NCBI RefSeq assembly: GCF_012790675.1
Contig: NZ_CP046391.1
Coordinates: 391,579-455,578 of the forward strand
DNA length: 64,000 nt
From: Anaplasma platys
GTDB taxonomy: Bacteria; Pseudomonadota; Alphaproteobacteria; Rickettsiales; Anaplasmataceae
Direction: 5' to 3'
Part shown: positions 45,454 to 54,933 of the stretch, piece by piece
How positions within the stretch are numbered: the first letter of the stretch is position 1
Layout: each line of letters opens with the position of its first letter
Position numbers and translations under genes: made by a program
Notes under the pieces: model-generated
What the model saw: the letters and a program-made list of their open reading frames with translations, nothing else
Database searches by the model: none
Told to the model about the DNA's origin: nothing

Positions 45454-46356
45454 TCAGGTGTATAGTCTGATAATATGTTGCGCCAGCTGATGTTTGTCCG
45501 CGAAGTACGACGCGCTTGATGGTAGCTGGGTGCGGAACCAGGTGCACTGTCTTTTGGCATAGTGGCGCGTATTCTTCTGTGCGATTTCTATGGCCTCATC
45601 AAAGCCCATTGTTCCCGACAAGTATTTTACAATCTCTGGTACTCCATGTGCTCTCATTATGGGCAGGTTTTCTGGGAGGTTCATTGACATTAAAAGCTTC
45701 ACTTCGTCTATAGCTGCAGAGCTCATCATGTGCAGAAATCGACGATTAATTTTGCTGTATAAGACTTCCCTGGAGGGCATCAGCACGAAGATTTTATAGT
45801 TTCTGAATGGCCTAACTCTAGCAGACTGCGTGCGCCACGTAAAAATTGATATCCCGGTCTGCTCCATAACTTCAAACGCTCTCAGAATTTGGTGAGAATT
45901 GTTTTTATGAAGCTTTTTTGCGTTTTTGTCCATTTTGACTAGCATTTCATAGAATGCATCTTTTCCCATTGTTGACAGTAGATCTATAGCCCTATCGCGG
46001 ACCTCTTTGCTTACCTGCGGTATGTCAGACAGGCCATTAAGGAGGGCGTTGATGTACAGGCCGCTGCCTCCGATGACTATAGGAAGGAGTCCATCCTGCC
46101 TGGCATTCTGTATTTCTTTCTTAGCATCTTCAAGCCATAACCCTGCTGAGTAGTTTTGACTTGGAGAAACGTATCCATAAAGGCGATAGTAGCCACAAGA
46201 CATAGACGTGGGCTGGTCGGTGATTATTGGCACATCGCAGTAAATTTGCTTTGAATCGCAGTTAATTACCCTACAGGCAACCTCATTGGAGATTATCTCA
46301 CATACTTCCGATTTCCCCGATGCTGTCGGGCCCGTTAGAATCACCAAATCATCCAT
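45454..46356 (-). CDS. miaA: tRNA dimethylallyltransferase
   Basis: Transfers an isopentenyl group from DMAPP to A37 of tRNAs that read UNN codons, using the product of the MEP pathway. The P-loop GPTASGKSE is at 9-17, and the substrate segment DSKQIYCDVPIITDQPT takes the place of the usual DS-QVYR. Further family features are GGSGLYINALLNGLSDIP, and the C-terminal KNTRHYAKRQCTWFR. Length 300 is typical. ATG 46356 (MDDLVILTGPTASG) is the only good start. Confidence 0.95.
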   Translation of the reverse strand: MDDLVILTGPTASGKSEVCEIISNEVACRVINCDSKQIYCDVPIITDQPTSMSCGYYRLYGYVSPSQNYSAGLWLEDAKKEIQNARQDGLLPIVIGGSGLYINALLNGLSDIPQVSKEVRDRAIDLLSTMGKDAFYEMLVKMDKNAKKLHKNNSHQILRAFEVMEQTGISIFTWRTQSARVRPFRNYKIFVLMPSREVLYSKINRRFLHMMSSAAIDEVKLLMSMNLPENLPIMRAHGVPEIVKYLSGTMGFDEAIEIAQKNTRHYAKRQCTWFRTQLPSSASYFADKHQLAQHIIRLYT

Positions 46357-46510
46357 GCGCTATACAAAATGCAGAGGATCAGCCCTCCGCATCCTCATAC
46401 AAGTGATCGTACTAAGAGTCGGGATTATAAGCGCAACTCAGTCACTCTTCCAGGTTTTGTTTAGGTTGCTCTGTGGCATTGCACATAGAGTCAGATATAA
46501 TTTTGCAATA

Positions 46511-46544
46511 GGATACTCGCATTAACTGGGATACTCGCATTAAC
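46511..46544 (+). repeat. Short tandem direct repeat (2 x 18 bp)
   Basis: GGATACTCGCATTAAC occurs at 46511 and again at 46529, an 18-bp period. The rest of the gap 46357-46744 holds nothing else supported. Confidence 0.7.
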
Positions 46545-46744
46545 AATGCATGTCATGCCAGAACTTTTTATTTACTGCATGGTTAAGTAGAGTGTTAATT
46601 TAATAGATACCAAATGAGTTTATCATTCCATGGTACGTTTAGTGCTGTGTGTCGTCCGTGAAGCAGGGTGATCATTCCTTCTAGAGGGGGTAGAGAATTC
46701 CGTGCTGCTGTGAAAATGTGAGCGAAGGTTATGCCGGAATACTG

Positions 46745-46773
46745 TTGAACTGGCGTTTGTCACGTGCTACACT
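46745..46773 (+). promoter_or_regulatory. Putative promoter of the 151-residue gene
   Basis: TTGAAC (46745-46750) and TACACT (46768-46773) with a 17-bp spacer. The predicted transcript start near 46780 lies before ATG 46825 and leaves too little room for translation from the in-frame start at 46783. Confidence 0.5.
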
Positions 46774-46824
46774 CGGCGAAAGTTGCTGTTTCGCTGGATT
46801 ATTGTACTTTTAGGGGTTTACGCT

Positions 46825-47280
46825 ATGACGGATCAGGGTGGTTTCTCCAGTGGCGATAAAGGGTTTGCTTCTAGGTTCAGCAAGGGTAGTGTGTCGGCTA
46901 AGAAGAGTGAAGAGGAGGGGTCTGGGGCTCCCTCAGCGGGGAGTAAGGTATTCTCCAAGCTTCTTGGAAAAAATGAAAAGCCGGCTTCTTATCGTGAGGA
47001 TAAGAGCGTTTTGAGAACCACAAGAGCAGGAAGCGAGGGTTTTGCAAAGGCTACTAAGAAAAGCAGGTTGGATTGCTTGTTTTTGGTTCGGGGAAAGGAC
47101 AAGGGAAGGCCTGCATGGCACTATGTTCTTGTGGATAAGCACAAGAGAGAAATGTTTCTCGCTAGGAGCAAGAGTGGCTCTATGGACGTAGCACTCTACG
47201 GGGAGATTCTATATTCGGGATGGGGGGAAAACCCTTCTGAGGATGTAGTGCAAAAAATTAAGGACGAGTTCGGTGCTTAG
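46825..47280 (+). CDS. Conserved-looking hypothetical protein, 151 residues
   Basis: Function not recognised. The first ~80 residues are low-complexity, Ser/Gly/Lys-rich and probably disordered (MTDQGGFSSGDKGFASRF start; KSEEEGSG; KVFSKLLGKNEK). The last ~65 residues form a compact-looking domain: RLDCLFLVRGKDKGRPAWHY, then VLVDKHKREMFLARSKSG, and an acidic end VVQKIKDEFGA. ATG 46825 has GGGG at an 8-nt gap. A start at 46783 would add a hydrophobic leader but sits at the predicted transcript start. It precedes the 3-hydroxyacyl-CoA dehydrogenase-like gene by about 50 bp, so the two may be co-transcribed. Confidence 0.7.
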   Translation: MTDQGGFSSGDKGFASRFSKGSVSAKKSEEEGSGAPSAGSKVFSKLLGKNEKPASYREDKSVLRTTRAGSEGFAKATKKSRLDCLFLVRGKDKGRPAWHYVLVDKHKREMFLARSKSGSMDVALYGEILYSGWGENPSEDVVQKIKDEFGA

Positions 47281-47334
47281 GTGGGTTCTCTAGATCTCCT
47301 AGGTGCCTTTTTTTAACAAGTGTTGGGAGGGTCC

Positions 47335-48417
47335 TTGCTTAATAAAATATTGGCTGTGGTGGATCCTACTCTTTCTCATAAGTCCCTTATACAGCGTTGT
47401 GTAGATGTTGGAATCGATGTCCTGGTGTACTGCGAAGAGGGGAGGGCTATGCCCCCAGGAGCACAGGTGGAAATCCGAAGTTTTAACGGTGGTTTCTGTG
47501 ATATAGGAGATGCGTGTTGTGTGCTAGAGCTCATTCCCGAGGGTGCGAGCAAAGCTGCGTTTTATAATAGCCCGGCGGTCAAGAATGGGAAGATGCTTCT
47601 GTTATCTTATGGCATGACTAGCGCGCAATACGGTGAAATACATGAGGGAATGTCAGGTTCTTTGGCGAGCAGGGTCGCGGGTGTTTCATTTCCCTCGTTT
47701 TACCAACATAGGCCAACGTTTGAGTGCATCCTCTATGCGGAAAGCGTGGAGCCATGTTTCCGCCTTGTCCAGAAAAACTTCTCTTGCTTAATAAGTATGC
47801 TACGGACCTCAATTGGTAGTAATCTCTTTGACAGGTTTGGCTATTTTTGGGCGGGAACTTGTGCAATTTCGGCGTTGCGCACTGGTATGATGGTAGAGGT
47901 AGCAGATCGTTTGGTTTCCAATGAAGATACAGGAGTCTGCTTAGGTGCCTTTAAGGTGTTGGATGCATTGGGGCTCGATAAATTTATAGCGGGTCTGGAA
48001 GCGCTAGTGGGGGTTTTAGGCAAGGATGATTTATTGCATCAGGTACGGTGCAATTTGCCGGGTATAGTTCAAGGAATGATTTCAGACGGGCTTTATGGTG
48101 CCGGCGGCAGAGGTGGTTTTTATCGCATCTATGATATGCGTTATGGCAGCGTGGAACAAGTCATTGACCTCCAGAGTGGTCTGTACAGATCATTGAAAAA
48201 AGATGAGTCCCTACAGGATAGCCTGTTAGATACAAGGAAGAACAGTATGTTTTCTGACGAGTTGTGGAAGCAAGTTTTTACGTATGTTGAGCATATAGTA
48301 AAAGAGCGGGGGACTGATGTGATTAAGGAATTGGATGAGGTATTGCGAGTTGGATATAATTGGCAGTTCTGTGTTAAGGAACTTGCATCCAGGGTTGGTA
48401 TAAGAAGTTTTTTCTAG
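47335..48417 (+). CDS. Divergent 3-hydroxyacyl-CoA dehydrogenase-like protein, probably inactive
   Basis: The 360-residue protein appears to follow the layout of long alphaproteobacterial 3-hydroxyacyl-CoA dehydrogenases. The first ~130 residues map to the Rossmann domain, but the NAD-binding GxGxxG is replaced by VDPTLSHK, and the region normally carrying the catalytic HFFNP reads VSFPSFYQHRP. The next part resembles the helical C-terminal domain (GAFKVLDALGLDKF; LPGIVQGMISDGLYGAGGRG then GFYRIYD; VIDLQSGLYRS). This is recognition by eye and needs profile support. Loss of cofactor and catalytic motifs suggests a repurposed non-enzyme. The start is uncertain: TTG 47335 follows GGGAGGG closely; GTG 47320 is an alternative. 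Confidence 0.55.
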   Translation: MLNKILAVVDPTLSHKSLIQRCVDVGIDVLVYCEEGRAMPPGAQVEIRSFNGGFCDIGDACCVLELIPEGASKAAFYNSPAVKNGKMLLLSYGMTSAQYGEIHEGMSGSLASRVAGVSFPSFYQHRPTFECILYAESVEPCFRLVQKNFSCLISMLRTSIGSNLFDRFGYFWAGTCAISALRTGMMVEVADRLVSNEDTGVCLGAFKVLDALGLDKFIAGLEALVGVLGKDDLLHQVRCNLPGIVQGMISDGLYGAGGRGGFYRIYDMRYGSVEQVIDLQSGLYRSLKKDESLQDSLLDTRKNSMFSDELWKQVFTYVEHIVKERGTDVIKELDEVLRVGYNWQFCVKELASRVGIRSFF

Positions 48418-48487
48418 CTGTTTATAATTTAAAAACCTAAGCTCTTAGTTATATGGGTAGTGTTGTCGTTGTCTTGTGGGAGAGGGC

Positions 48488-49780
48488 GTGAGAGAAGAAG
48501 ACGCTATATTTACTAATCTTGCAGGTAGGGAAAGCCCTTATTTGGAAGCTGCCAGGAAGCGCGGTGCGTGGAGCAATACCAAGGAGCTTCTTGATCTGGG
48601 GCGAGGGAGGATTATTCAAGAAGTGAAAGATTCTGGCCTGCGTGGCAGAGGTGGTGCAGGCTTTTCTACAGGGTTGAAGTGGAGCTTTATGCCCAAGAAC
48701 CTGCCTGAGGGTTCGAAAGCGTACCTGATAGTGAATGCCGATGAGTCAGAGCCAGGAACCTGCAAAGATAGGGACATAATCAGGTATGATCCCCATAAGA
48801 TTCTTGAAGGTATCCTTCTGGCGGGGTTCGCTATGGGAGTTACCGCCTCTTATATATACATAAGAGGAGAGTTTTATAACGAATACACGGTTCTACAGAA
48901 GGCTCTAGAAGAGGCTTATGAGCAAGGCTTGCTCGGAAAGAATGCCTGCAAATCTGGTTATGATCTCGATGTTTACATACACAGGGGAGCGGGGGCATAT
49001 ATTTGCGGTGAAGAAAGTGCCCAGATGGAATCTATTGAGGGACGCAAGGGTATGCCGCGTCTTAAGCCGCCCTTTCCAGCAGCTGTGGGTCTTTATGGTG
49101 CGCCAACTACCATCAATAATGTCGAGACCATTGCTACTGTGGGAGATATTTTGCGTAGAGGGGCGAGCTGGTTTTCCTCTCTAGGTATCCCCAATAACAC
49201 AGGGACGAAGATTTTTTGTATATCAGGTCACGTCAACAAGCCATGTAATGTGGAAGAAGAGTTGGGGATCCCCATGAGGGAGCTCATAGAGAAGCACGCA
49301 GGCGGCGTTATAGGAGGGTGGGATAACCTGTTAGCAGTTATTCCAGGAGGCTCTTCGGTTCCAATGTTGCCTAAGCATATATGCGATGAAATAACTATGG
49401 ATTTTGATGCTTTAAGAGCCGCTAAGTCAGGTTTGGGTACTGCAGGCTTGATAGTAATGGACAAATCCACCGATCTTGTAGAGGCAATAGAGAGGCTGGC
49501 TGCTTTTTATATGCATGAATCTTGCGGGCAGTGTAGCCCATGTCGTGAAGGGACGGGTTGGATGTGGCGACTGATGCGAAAAATAGTTGATGGCACTGCT
49601 GAAGAGGATGAGATAGACAAGCTACTAGATGTGGCATCACAGATCGAAGGGCACACCATTTGCGCTCTTGCAGATGCAGCAGTATGGCCAATCCAAGGCC
49701 TATTTAGGCATTTTCGGTCGATGGTTGTTGAGAGAATCAGGTCATCACAGCGTCACAGGCGCATTGCATCTGGGGGATAG
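48488..49780 (+). CDS. nuoF: NADH-quinone oxidoreductase subunit F
   Basis: Carries the NADH site, FMN and cluster N3 of complex I. Motifs are [20 protein letters not shown] (FMN/NADH glycine loop), [32 protein letters not shown], and the [4Fe-4S] ligands in [12 protein letters not shown] plus the later Cys in [12 protein letters not shown] 48488 has GGAG just upstream; the GTG at 48476 would add four residues. Length 430 is normal. It is separated from nuoJKLMN by about 750 bp, and nuoE, G, H and I are not in the window. Confidence 0.96.
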   Translation: MREEDAIFTNLAGRESPYLEAARKRGAWSNTKELLDLGRGRIIQEVKDSGLRGRGGAGFSTGLKWSFMPKNLPEGSKAYLIVNADESEPGTCKDRDIIRYDPHKILEGILLAGFAMGVTASYIYIRGEFYNEYTVLQKALEEAYEQGLLGKNACKSGYDLDVYIHRGAGAYICGEESAQMESIEGRKGMPRLKPPFPAAVGLYGAPTTINNVETIATVGDILRRGASWFSSLGIPNNTGTKIFCISGHVNKPCNVEEELGIPMRELIEKHAGGVIGGWDNLLAVIPGGSSVPMLPKHICDEITMDFDALRAAKSGLGTAGLIVMDKSTDLVEAIERLAAFYMHESCGQCSPCREGTGWMWRLMRKIVDGTAEEDEIDKLLDVASQIEGHTICALADAAVWPIQGLFRHFRSMVVERIRSSQRHRRIASGG

Positions 49781-50535
49781 GTGCAATCTTCCTGTTAATA
49801 GCTCATTGTAAAAACATCTTTTATCACATAGGTTCGCGAAGAATAATGCGGCGCCATCGAAAGCTTTTAGTTTATTTGCTCATTGCCATACCTGTGGCGG
49901 TTATAAAAGCGTATTATTAACCATGAAAACTTTGCGAAATATAATCAATTTATTGGTTTTTTATACCTGAGTGTTGGGGGGGGGTAAACAGGTACCCTAA
50001 CGGGAGTGGCCTTGTGGTAATTTTTGTTGTCATTATAGCAACCCCCGCTCGCTAAAGGGGCTGATTACTTCATTATACGGTTTAAGATAGCTAACTAACT
50101 AGTGCAATCTGATTTTCAGATTTAGTAAATAATACTCCTTCTATAAGCGATTTAAGATCATTTTGCGTTTTGTGATTTTGCGCAGGGCTAATAGTTCTTA
50201 CTATTGTGTAGAGACAAACTTAGTGCGAATAGACATTTATGTTGCTGTGTTTCAAATTGTTGGTGATGAGGTGCAGCTGACATTGGATGATAAATGCTAA
50301 ATTCCGTTGCAACTACGCCACATATGATGTGCTACTAGACTGGTAGGTGGTACCCGAGTGGGGTACCGTTAAAGCCATTTTTAAAGTGATGTGCATGCTT
50401 AAAGGCCATCGCTAGTTTGTGCTCAGGGTGTTGGCGAACGTGAGTTAAGTTTTGCTGGAGGTTGTGAGTCAATTTGGTTTGCTAACCACTGCCATTATGC
50501 TATATTCAGGCGGTGTTAGGCTTTGCGCCAGGTCG
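49781..50535. other. Gap between nuoF and nuoJ with poly-G tract and hairpin
   Basis: No gene seen. A run of nine G is at 49976-49984. A perfect 7-bp stem GGTACCC/GGGTACC with a 5-nt loop lies at 50349-50367, about 170 bp ahead of nuoJ, followed by an A/T-rich stretch; it may end nuoF transcripts or regulate nuoJ. Confidence 0.6.
49976..49984 (+). repeat. Poly-G tract, 9 G
   Basis: Nine G residues about 195 bp after the nuoF stop and 560 bp before nuoJ. It is the third intergenic G tract of nine or more in the window. Confidence 0.85.
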
Positions 50536-51141
50536 ATGGTAGGTTTTTTATTTTTCCTCTTTGCAGGGGTAGTCGTTGTTGCCGCTGGGGCCGTTGTAGC
50601 CTCGTCGAATCCGGTTCACTCGGTGTTCGCTCTTATTTTGACTTTTTTCGTTTCTAGTGCGCTGTTTGTCATGTTAGGCGCGGAGCTTGTAGCTATGCTG
50701 CTGGTTATTGTGTATGTCGGCGCAGTGGCGGTATTGTTCCTATTTGTTGTGATGATGCTAGATCTGGATCGAGTGAAGTCTGCTCATGGATTAGTGAGGT
50801 ACTACCCTATAGGAGTTGGTCTCGGTGCGATATTCTTTTGCTGTGCAGTGTATGCAGTTTTGGTTACCAAAGCAGATTTCATAAATAGTGCCGGTGTAAA
50901 GGGGAGCTCGATGGATAGTAACATTTTTCTAATTGGGTCGCAGATGTACACGGAGTACTTCTACGCGTTTCAGATATCGGGTGTTTTACTTCTAGTAGCT
51001 GCTGTAGGGACTCTGGTGTTAACATTGCGTTTTGGTACGTCAAAGTCTTTGAAGCAAGACGTGGGTGTACAGGTAAGTCGATCTTCAAGGGTGCGATTGG
51101 TGTCTCCTGAGGTTGGCAGGGGTGTTAGTGATACCGACTAA
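50536..51141 (+). CDS. nuoJ: NADH-quinone oxidoreductase subunit J
   Basis: Membrane subunit of the complex I proton-pumping arm. The hydrophobic core matches NuoJ: FLFFLFAGVVVVAAGAVV, NPVHSVFALILTFF, LGAELVAMLLVIVYVGAVAV and LFLFVVMMLDLD, in five helices. ATG 50536 (MVGFLFFLFAG) aligns with the usual N-terminus. The frame stays open to 50452, and ATG 50497 or GTG 50464 would add a tail not expected for the family. First gene of nuoJKLMN. Confidence 0.92.
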   Translation: MVGFLFFLFAGVVVVAAGAVVASSNPVHSVFALILTFFVSSALFVMLGAELVAMLLVIVYVGAVAVLFLFVVMMLDLDRVKSAHGLVRYYPIGVGLGAIFFCCAVYAVLVTKADFINSAGVKGSSMDSNIFLIGSQMYTEYFYAFQISGVLLLVAAVGTLVLTLRFGTSKSLKQDVGVQVSRSSRVRLVSPEVGRGVSDTD

Positions 51142-51180
51142 TGTCATCGATGGTGCGTGTGATCTCATAGGAGGCAGAAC

Positions 51181-51507
51181 GTGGAGTTTTTAGTAAGCGC
51201 TGGGGTGACAGTAAATCACTTTCTCATTTTGGCGGCTGTATTGTTCGTGATCGGTATCTGTGGCGTGGTTATTAACCGCAAGAGCGTCATAAGTGTTTTG
51301 CTGTCTCTAGAACTCATGTTGCTGGGTGTAAATATAAACTTTGCGGCATTTTCTTCATTTAGTGGAGATGTGCAAGGGCAGATTTTTGTGGTATTTGTGC
51401 TGACTGTAGCCGCAGCGGAGTCTGCAATAGGGCTGGCCATCATGTTGGCTCATTTCCGCAATGTGGGAAATATAGACCTTGATGAAGCGAGCTTGCTCAA
51501 GATGTGA
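51181..51507 (+). CDS. nuoK: NADH-quinone oxidoreductase subunit K
   Basis: Small three-helix membrane subunit. The sequence has [33 protein letters not shown] with the conserved Glu, and [17 protein letters not shown] with the second conserved Glu; both are part of the proton path. Length 108 is slightly above the usual ~100. Start is GTG 51181 with GGAGG at a 6-nt gap. Confidence 0.96.
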   Translation: MEFLVSAGVTVNHFLILAAVLFVIGICGVVINRKSVISVLLSLELMLLGVNINFAAFSSFSGDVQGQIFVVFVLTVAAAESAIGLAIMLAHFRNVGNIDLDEASLLKM

Positions 51508-51580
51508 TGAAACACTCTATGGGATTGATTTAGGCGTGCGTTATGGACTTGCATGGGTTCACTTTTAGTAAGTAGCTGTT

Positions 51581-53452
51581 ATGTTCAGTTTAGAGTTTTT
51601 GTGTGTTACGCTACCGCTTATAGGAGCGTTATTGGGGCAATTACTTAAGCGTAAAGAGCACATTTCGCACGTTGTGGCTTGTCTCTGTATAGGGCTCTCG
51701 ACGGCGCTGTCTTGGTATTTCTTTACGTTTTCCAAGCAGCACTACGAAATAGACATAGTTTCTTGGCTCGAAGTGGGCGGCGTATCGGTACATTGGTCCG
51801 TATACATTGATAAGCTGACCACTTTGATGATGATCGTGGTGACCACAGTATCGCTGATTGTCCATATTTACTCTATTGGATACATGCACCATGACAAGGG
51901 AGCGGTGCGCTTCTTGTCATATCTCTCCCTGTTCACGTTTTTCATGATGGTGCTGATAACCAGTGGAAACTTTATGCAGCTATTTTTCGGTTGGGAAGGA
52001 GTGGGGTTGTGCTCCTATCTCCTTATAGGGTTTTGGTTTCACAAGGATACAGCTACAAAAGCCGCAATGAAGGCCTTTGTGGTGAATAGAGTTGGTGATT
52101 TGTTTTTCCTCTGCGGGATACTAGTAGTTTTTTATGCATTTCATACCCTAAATTTCGACGAGATATTTGCAAAAATCTCGGAAGGTGGCAATTTAGGCAC
52201 TGTTGAGCTCATGGGTGTGGAAGTTGATGTAATCGACCTGGCAGGAATTTTGCTGTTTTTAGGGTGTATGGGGAAATCAGCGCAGCTGGGATTACATGTG
52301 TGGTTGCCAGATGCCATGGAGGGTCCTACTCCGGCTTCGGCCCTTATTCATGCTGCTACTATGGTCACTGCTGGGGTTTTCTTGGTGGCTCGTAGTTACA
52401 TGGTGTTTGAGCTTTCTCCTTTAGCTCGAGAGGTGATACTGACGGTTGGACTTGCTACTTGTCTAGTTGCGGCGCTGGTAGCTATAGTTCAAGAGGACAT
52501 CAAGAAGATAGTTGCCTATTCAACCTGCAGCCAGCTCGGGTATATGTTTGTTGCTTGCGGCACGTCTAGTTACCATTTGGCTATGTTTCACCTGCTAACA
52601 CATGCGTTTTTTAAATCTTTGTTATTCCTGTTAGCTGGTAATGTGATCCACTCGAACCATGGGGAACAAAGAATAGAGCATATGAGTAATAATTGTTGGC
52701 GTGATGTACCTTTTACGTATGCGCTGATGTGGGTAGGATCTCTTGCGCTAATGGGTGTGTTTCCCCTGGCAGGATATTACTCGAAAGACTTAATAATCGA
52801 GAGTAGCTACGGTCACTGTGTTGGCTTTGTGGTTACCAACGTAGTAGCATGTCTTACTGCTGCATACTCGTGCAGATTGATGATAAAAGTGTTCCATAAT
52901 CCTTATTCCAAGAGGATTGACTCGATTCATGAATCGGGAAAGATAATGCTGTTGCCTCTGTTAGTGCTTGCGGTGGGGGCGATATTTTCCGGCATGGCAT
53001 TCAAGAACCTTTTTGGAATTACGGGCGAAGAGTTTTGGGCAGGTAGTTTGCGTATCGGTGAGCACGAGGAGGTCAGCCATGTGATAGAGTTGATTCCGGC
53101 AGCTATGGGGATTATAGGGATGTTTTTGTATTACCTGCATCATACAAAAAAATTGGGTAATTTGGTTCCGGGAGCTCTGAAGAATGTTCTGATAAAGAAG
53201 TTTTACTTCGACGAGATTTACCAACGTGTTTTTGTCTTGCCAATGAGCAAAATAGCCGAGGTGTTTTGGGTGATTGCAGATCAAAAAGTGATTGATTATT
53301 TCTTCCTAGATGGTATTACTGGGGTGGTCAGAACCTGTGCCAGACATAGTGTCAGGGTTCAGAGCGGGCGTGTGGTGGGTTACGCTCTTGTTATGCTGCT
53401 TGGAGCGGTGGCTGCTGTGCTGTTGGTGGTGTATGGTTTTAAAACACGGTGA
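51581..53452 (+). CDS. nuoL: NADH-quinone oxidoreductase subunit L
   Basis: Antiporter-like distal subunit of complex I with the long lateral helix. Features are FFGWEGVGLCSYLLIGFW (with the conserved Glu), MGKSAQLGLHVWLPDAMEGP, TPASALIHAATMVTAGVF and the conserved Lys/His of the central channel (DIKKIVAYSTCSQLGYM). Length 623 is normal, with about 15 helices. Its stop overlaps the GTG start of nuoM by four bases. Confidence 0.97.
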   Translation: MFSLEFLCVTLPLIGALLGQLLKRKEHISHVVACLCIGLSTALSWYFFTFSKQHYEIDIVSWLEVGGVSVHWSVYIDKLTTLMMIVVTTVSLIVHIYSIGYMHHDKGAVRFLSYLSLFTFFMMVLITSGNFMQLFFGWEGVGLCSYLLIGFWFHKDTATKAAMKAFVVNRVGDLFFLCGILVVFYAFHTLNFDEIFAKISEGGNLGTVELMGVEVDVIDLAGILLFLGCMGKSAQLGLHVWLPDAMEGPTPASALIHAATMVTAGVFLVARSYMVFELSPLAREVILTVGLATCLVAALVAIVQEDIKKIVAYSTCSQLGYMFVACGTSSYHLAMFHLLTHAFFKSLLFLLAGNVIHSNHGEQRIEHMSNNCWRDVPFTYALMWVGSLALMGVFPLAGYYSKDLIIESSYGHCVGFVVTNVVACLTAAYSCRLMIKVFHNPYSKRIDSIHESGKIMLLPLLVLAVGAIFSGMAFKNLFGITGEEFWAGSLRIGEHEEVSHVIELIPAAMGIIGMFLYYLHHTKKLGNLVPGALKNVLIKKFYFDEIYQRVFVLPMSKIAEVFWVIADQKVIDYFFLDGITGVVRTCARHSVRVQSGRVVGYALVMLLGAVAAVLLVVYGFKTR

Positions 53453-54924
53453 TACCTTTATTGATCCTTATTCCCGTAGCAGGGGCGTCTGCACTTTCTT
53501 TCCTGAGGGGGTTTCCTTCTAGCCTTAAGGGCTCTGTGTTCATCGCAGCTACTGCCGCGGCGTTTATTGTTAGCGTGGGTGTTTTACTCAACTTTTCAAA
53601 CGGAATGGGCGTCGAGGGAGAGCTCTTTGTATCGGGCGTTTCAGGTTTTGAGTTCAAGCTGGACAGGCTTTCGCTACTTATGGTTAGCCTGACTACCTTT
53701 TTGTTCTTCTTGGTTGCGATTAGTGGTGTCTTTAGTGATGCTTGTGGCATAGAGAAAGAAAAAGAGCATTCGTTTTTTGCACTTTTAGCTTTGCTAGAAG
53801 CGTTTGTCTTGTGTGTGTTTATTGTAGACTCTTCAGTTCTGTTTTACGCGTTTTTTGAAGCATCGCTTATCCCGATGTTTTTTATCATAGGGTTTTGGGG
53901 GCACGGCGACCGCATAGGCGCGGCATTTAAGTTCCTTATATATACGGCCACGGCTTCTTTATTGTTTCTTGTAGCTATCGTATACTCGAAGATTTTTTCC
54001 CTGGGGGTGTTTGACTCTTTTTATTCAGACATACATGTTTATGAAGCAATCCCGTTTGCGTTCCGTGTTGCGTTATGGACGGCGTGTTTTTTTGCTTTTG
54101 CTGTCAAGCTCCCGATGGTTCCATGTCACACTTGGTTACCTAAGGCTCACGTGCAGGCTCCGACTTTGGGATCTGTGCTGTTGGCCGGTCTGCTGATCAA
54201 AATGGGTGGATACGGATTCATTAGATTTTGCCTGGGTGGCCTGCCTGCTGTGAGTTTTGAACTTTCAAAGTTTGTAATCTTTCTCAGCGCTATTTCATTG
54301 GTTTATTCATCCCTGATTGCGTACTCACAAAAAAACATGAAGGCGCTGGTTGCTTATTCTTCAATAGCGCACATGAGTTTTGTTTCTGCTGGAATATTTT
54401 CTCTAAATGAGAGCGGTATAATAGGTGCAGTCTTTCAAATGGTGAGTCATGGCCTCATATCTGCAGCGTTATTTTTGTGTGTCGGTATAATATACCGCAG
54501 AACCGGTACCATGGAGATGGAAAAATGTGGGGGGCTGGCATCCGCAATGCCAAGGCTTTCTTTGATGATGATATTTTTCAGCATGGCTTCCGCTGGTTTG
54601 CCAGGGACATCGGGTTTTATAGGTGAGTTTTTGTCTATTTTGGGGATCTTCCAGGCATTTAAATTCACGGTAGTGTGTTTTGCTGTTGGAGCTGTGTTAA
54701 GTGCGGCATATATGTTACGTCTGTGTCGTGAGGTGGTATGGGGAAGTGCGCCTGAAGGTGCTTTTGTTGGGAAAAGCGATATAAACGTGTGGGAATTAGT
54801 AGTGCTTGGTTCTCTTGCGGTTTTGGTGATTCTCTTGGGTATATTTCCTTCTTTGGTTATTTCTTTTTTGAAACCCTGGGTTGGTGATGTTTTGCTGTCG
54901 TTGTACAAAATCCGGTTAGCTTGA
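53449..54924 (+). CDS. nuoM: NADH-quinone oxidoreductase subunit M
   Basis: Antiporter-like membrane subunit. The channel residues lie in FFEASLIPMFFIIGFWG, FAVKLPMVPCHTWLPKAHVQ and MKALVAYSSIAHMSFV. It starts with GTG inside the nuoL stop (GTGA overlap), showing translational coupling. Length 491 is normal. Confidence 0.96.
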   Translation: MIPLLILIPVAGASALSFLRGFPSSLKGSVFIAATAAAFIVSVGVLLNFSNGMGVEGELFVSGVSGFEFKLDRLSLLMVSLTTFLFFLVAISGVFSDACGIEKEKEHSFFALLALLEAFVLCVFIVDSSVLFYAFFEASLIPMFFIIGFWGHGDRIGAAFKFLIYTATASLLFLVAIVYSKIFSLGVFDSFYSDIHVYEAIPFAFRVALWTACFFAFAVKLPMVPCHTWLPKAHVQAPTLGSVLLAGLLIKMGGYGFIRFCLGGLPAVSFELSKFVIFLSAISLVYSSLIAYSQKNMKALVAYSSIAHMSFVSAGIFSLNESGIIGAVFQMVSHGLISAALFLCVGIIYRRTGTMEMEKCGGLASAMPRLSLMMIFFSMASAGLPGTSGFIGEFLSILGIFQAFKFTVVCFAVGAVLSAAYMLRLCREVVWGSAPEGAFVGKSDINVWELVVLGSLAVLVILLGIFPSLVISFLKPWVGDVLLSLYKIRLA

Positions 54925-54933
54925 GAGTGACGC

